A DNA stretch of 64,000 nucleotides. It comes from Helicobacter mehlei (lineage in GTDB: Bacteria; Campylobacterota; Campylobacteria; Campylobacterales; Helicobacteraceae). The notes under the pieces were generated by a model that was not told where the DNA came from, ran no database searches, and worked only from the letters and a program-made list of their open reading frames with translations. This document shows, one piece after another, positions 63,675 through 64,000 of this stretch (position 1 is the stretch's first letter; every line of letters starts with the position of its first letter). The translations under genes and the position numbers were made by a program. The DNA lies in assembly GCF_003660265.1 (NCBI RefSeq), contig NZ_QXQP01000001.1, positions 62,001-126,000 on the forward strand. Direction: 5' to 3'.

Positions 63675-64000
63675 AATATTGGCAACGATAAAAGCGTTCG
63701 CCCAGTTTCGGATCGGTTAAAAGTGCATGCAAGCCATCGCGTTTCAAGGGCTTGGCATTGCCCAGTTGCTTATAAAGTAATTTTTCTCTGCGTGTATTGA
63801 TATGGGGGGCTAGGCGTTTGAAAAAGGGGCTTTTTAGCAAGGCTTGTTTTTCTGGGTAGGTGTTGCAAGCACTCACTAGATCTTGCAAGAGGATTAAAAC
63901 CCGCGCTTTTTTTTGGTTGATGGTAGCATAATGTTTGTTGAGCACGCTAAAGTAGTGGTTTTGCAAGCGGATACAGCGTTTTTGCTCGTCTGTTTTGATT
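63658..64000 (-). CDS. Unknown protein, N-terminal part outside the window
   Basis: The frame stays open to the window edge, so at least 113 C-terminal residues are seen. They are basic (about twenty K/R) and helical, ending QYFIHAP. No family is recognised. In H. pylori the gene next to rlmN is hpn; here that place has this convergent gene. Its stop overlaps the 3' end of rlmN by 17 bases. Confidence 0.55.
   Translation of the reverse strand, partial: IKTDEQKRCIRLQNHYFSVLNKHYATINQKKARVLILLQDLVSACNTYPEKQALLKSPFFKRLAPHINTRREKLLYKQLGNAKPLKRDGLHALLTDPKLGERFYRCQYFIHAP

Noticed and set aside
1-64000. tRNA, rRNA and insertion sequence genes
   Set aside because: Intergenic gaps are mostly under 200 bases, and I saw no cloverleaf, rRNA or transposase-like sequence.

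Overview
The window is chromosomal DNA of a gastric, non-pylori Helicobacter (H. felis / H. heilmannii / H. bizzozeronii type). This rests on gene content and on local gene orders that match remembered H. pylori orders: pyrD-M16 protease-dapA-SDR-pgsA, hrcA-grpE-dnaK, katA-kapA, ndk-DUF177-rpmF-plsX-fabH, rpsP-khpA-rimM-trmD-rplS, lutABC, glyS-cznCBA and ksgA-rnj-kpsF-rlmN. Promoters are Helicobacter-like, with an extended -10 (TGnTATAAT) and no clear -35. Genes are tightly packed, with many ATGA, TGATG and TAATG couplings. I saw no rRNA, tRNA, insertion sequence or CRISPR. The species call is an inference.

Layout: 1-7.5 kb holds pyrD (cut by the window edge), an M16 protease, dapA, an enoyl-reductase-like SDR, an inserted type II restriction-modification pair, pgsA and rseP. 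7.5-12.1 kb has a leaderless type II asparaginase divergent from hrcA-grpE-dnaK. 12.1-16.9 kb holds a decayed gene, two DUF1104-type secreted proteins (one His-rich, one whose His-rich tail has been shifted out of frame), katA, a KapA-like Tat substrate and a small membrane protein. 16.9-19.4 kb encodes a SIMPL-like protein and a PAS plus soluble MCP energy-taxis pair. 19.4-24.4 kb is a gabT-gabD-csiD-lhgO cluster that would take 5-aminovalerate through glutarate to 2-oxoglutarate. 24.5-30.1 kb has two paralogous glycosyltransferase-like genes around a DMT transporter, a CoA-binding protein and a membrane protein, then comF.

30.2-39.7 kb carries ilvE, an orphan PTS EIIC_2 protein, ndk, the lipid/ribosome operons, comB9 and a comB10 split by a frameshift. 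39.7-46.9 kb has lutABC, a lipoprotein, bcp, thiS, a calcineurin-like phosphoesterase, gpmI and a secreted protein with an A10 tract near its 3' end. 46.9-54.7 kb is glyS followed by the CznCBA metal efflux operon with a coupled DUF3240 gene. 54.8-64 kb has a 39-residue Asn/Ser/Cys-rich peptide at the locus where H. pylori carries hpn-like, then a nucleosidase-like gene, ksgA, rnj, msrAB, kpsF, a small unknown gene, glmS, rlmN and a partial gene.

The main leads are (1) the Asn/Cys/His micro-protein beside the metal pump and at the hpn-like locus, (2) the complete glutarate hydroxylation cluster, (3) three secreted or envelope genes broken by single frameshifts (DUF1104 tail, comB10, A10-tract protein), and (4) the PAS+MCP pair. 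All frameshift calls depend on the accuracy of the assembly.
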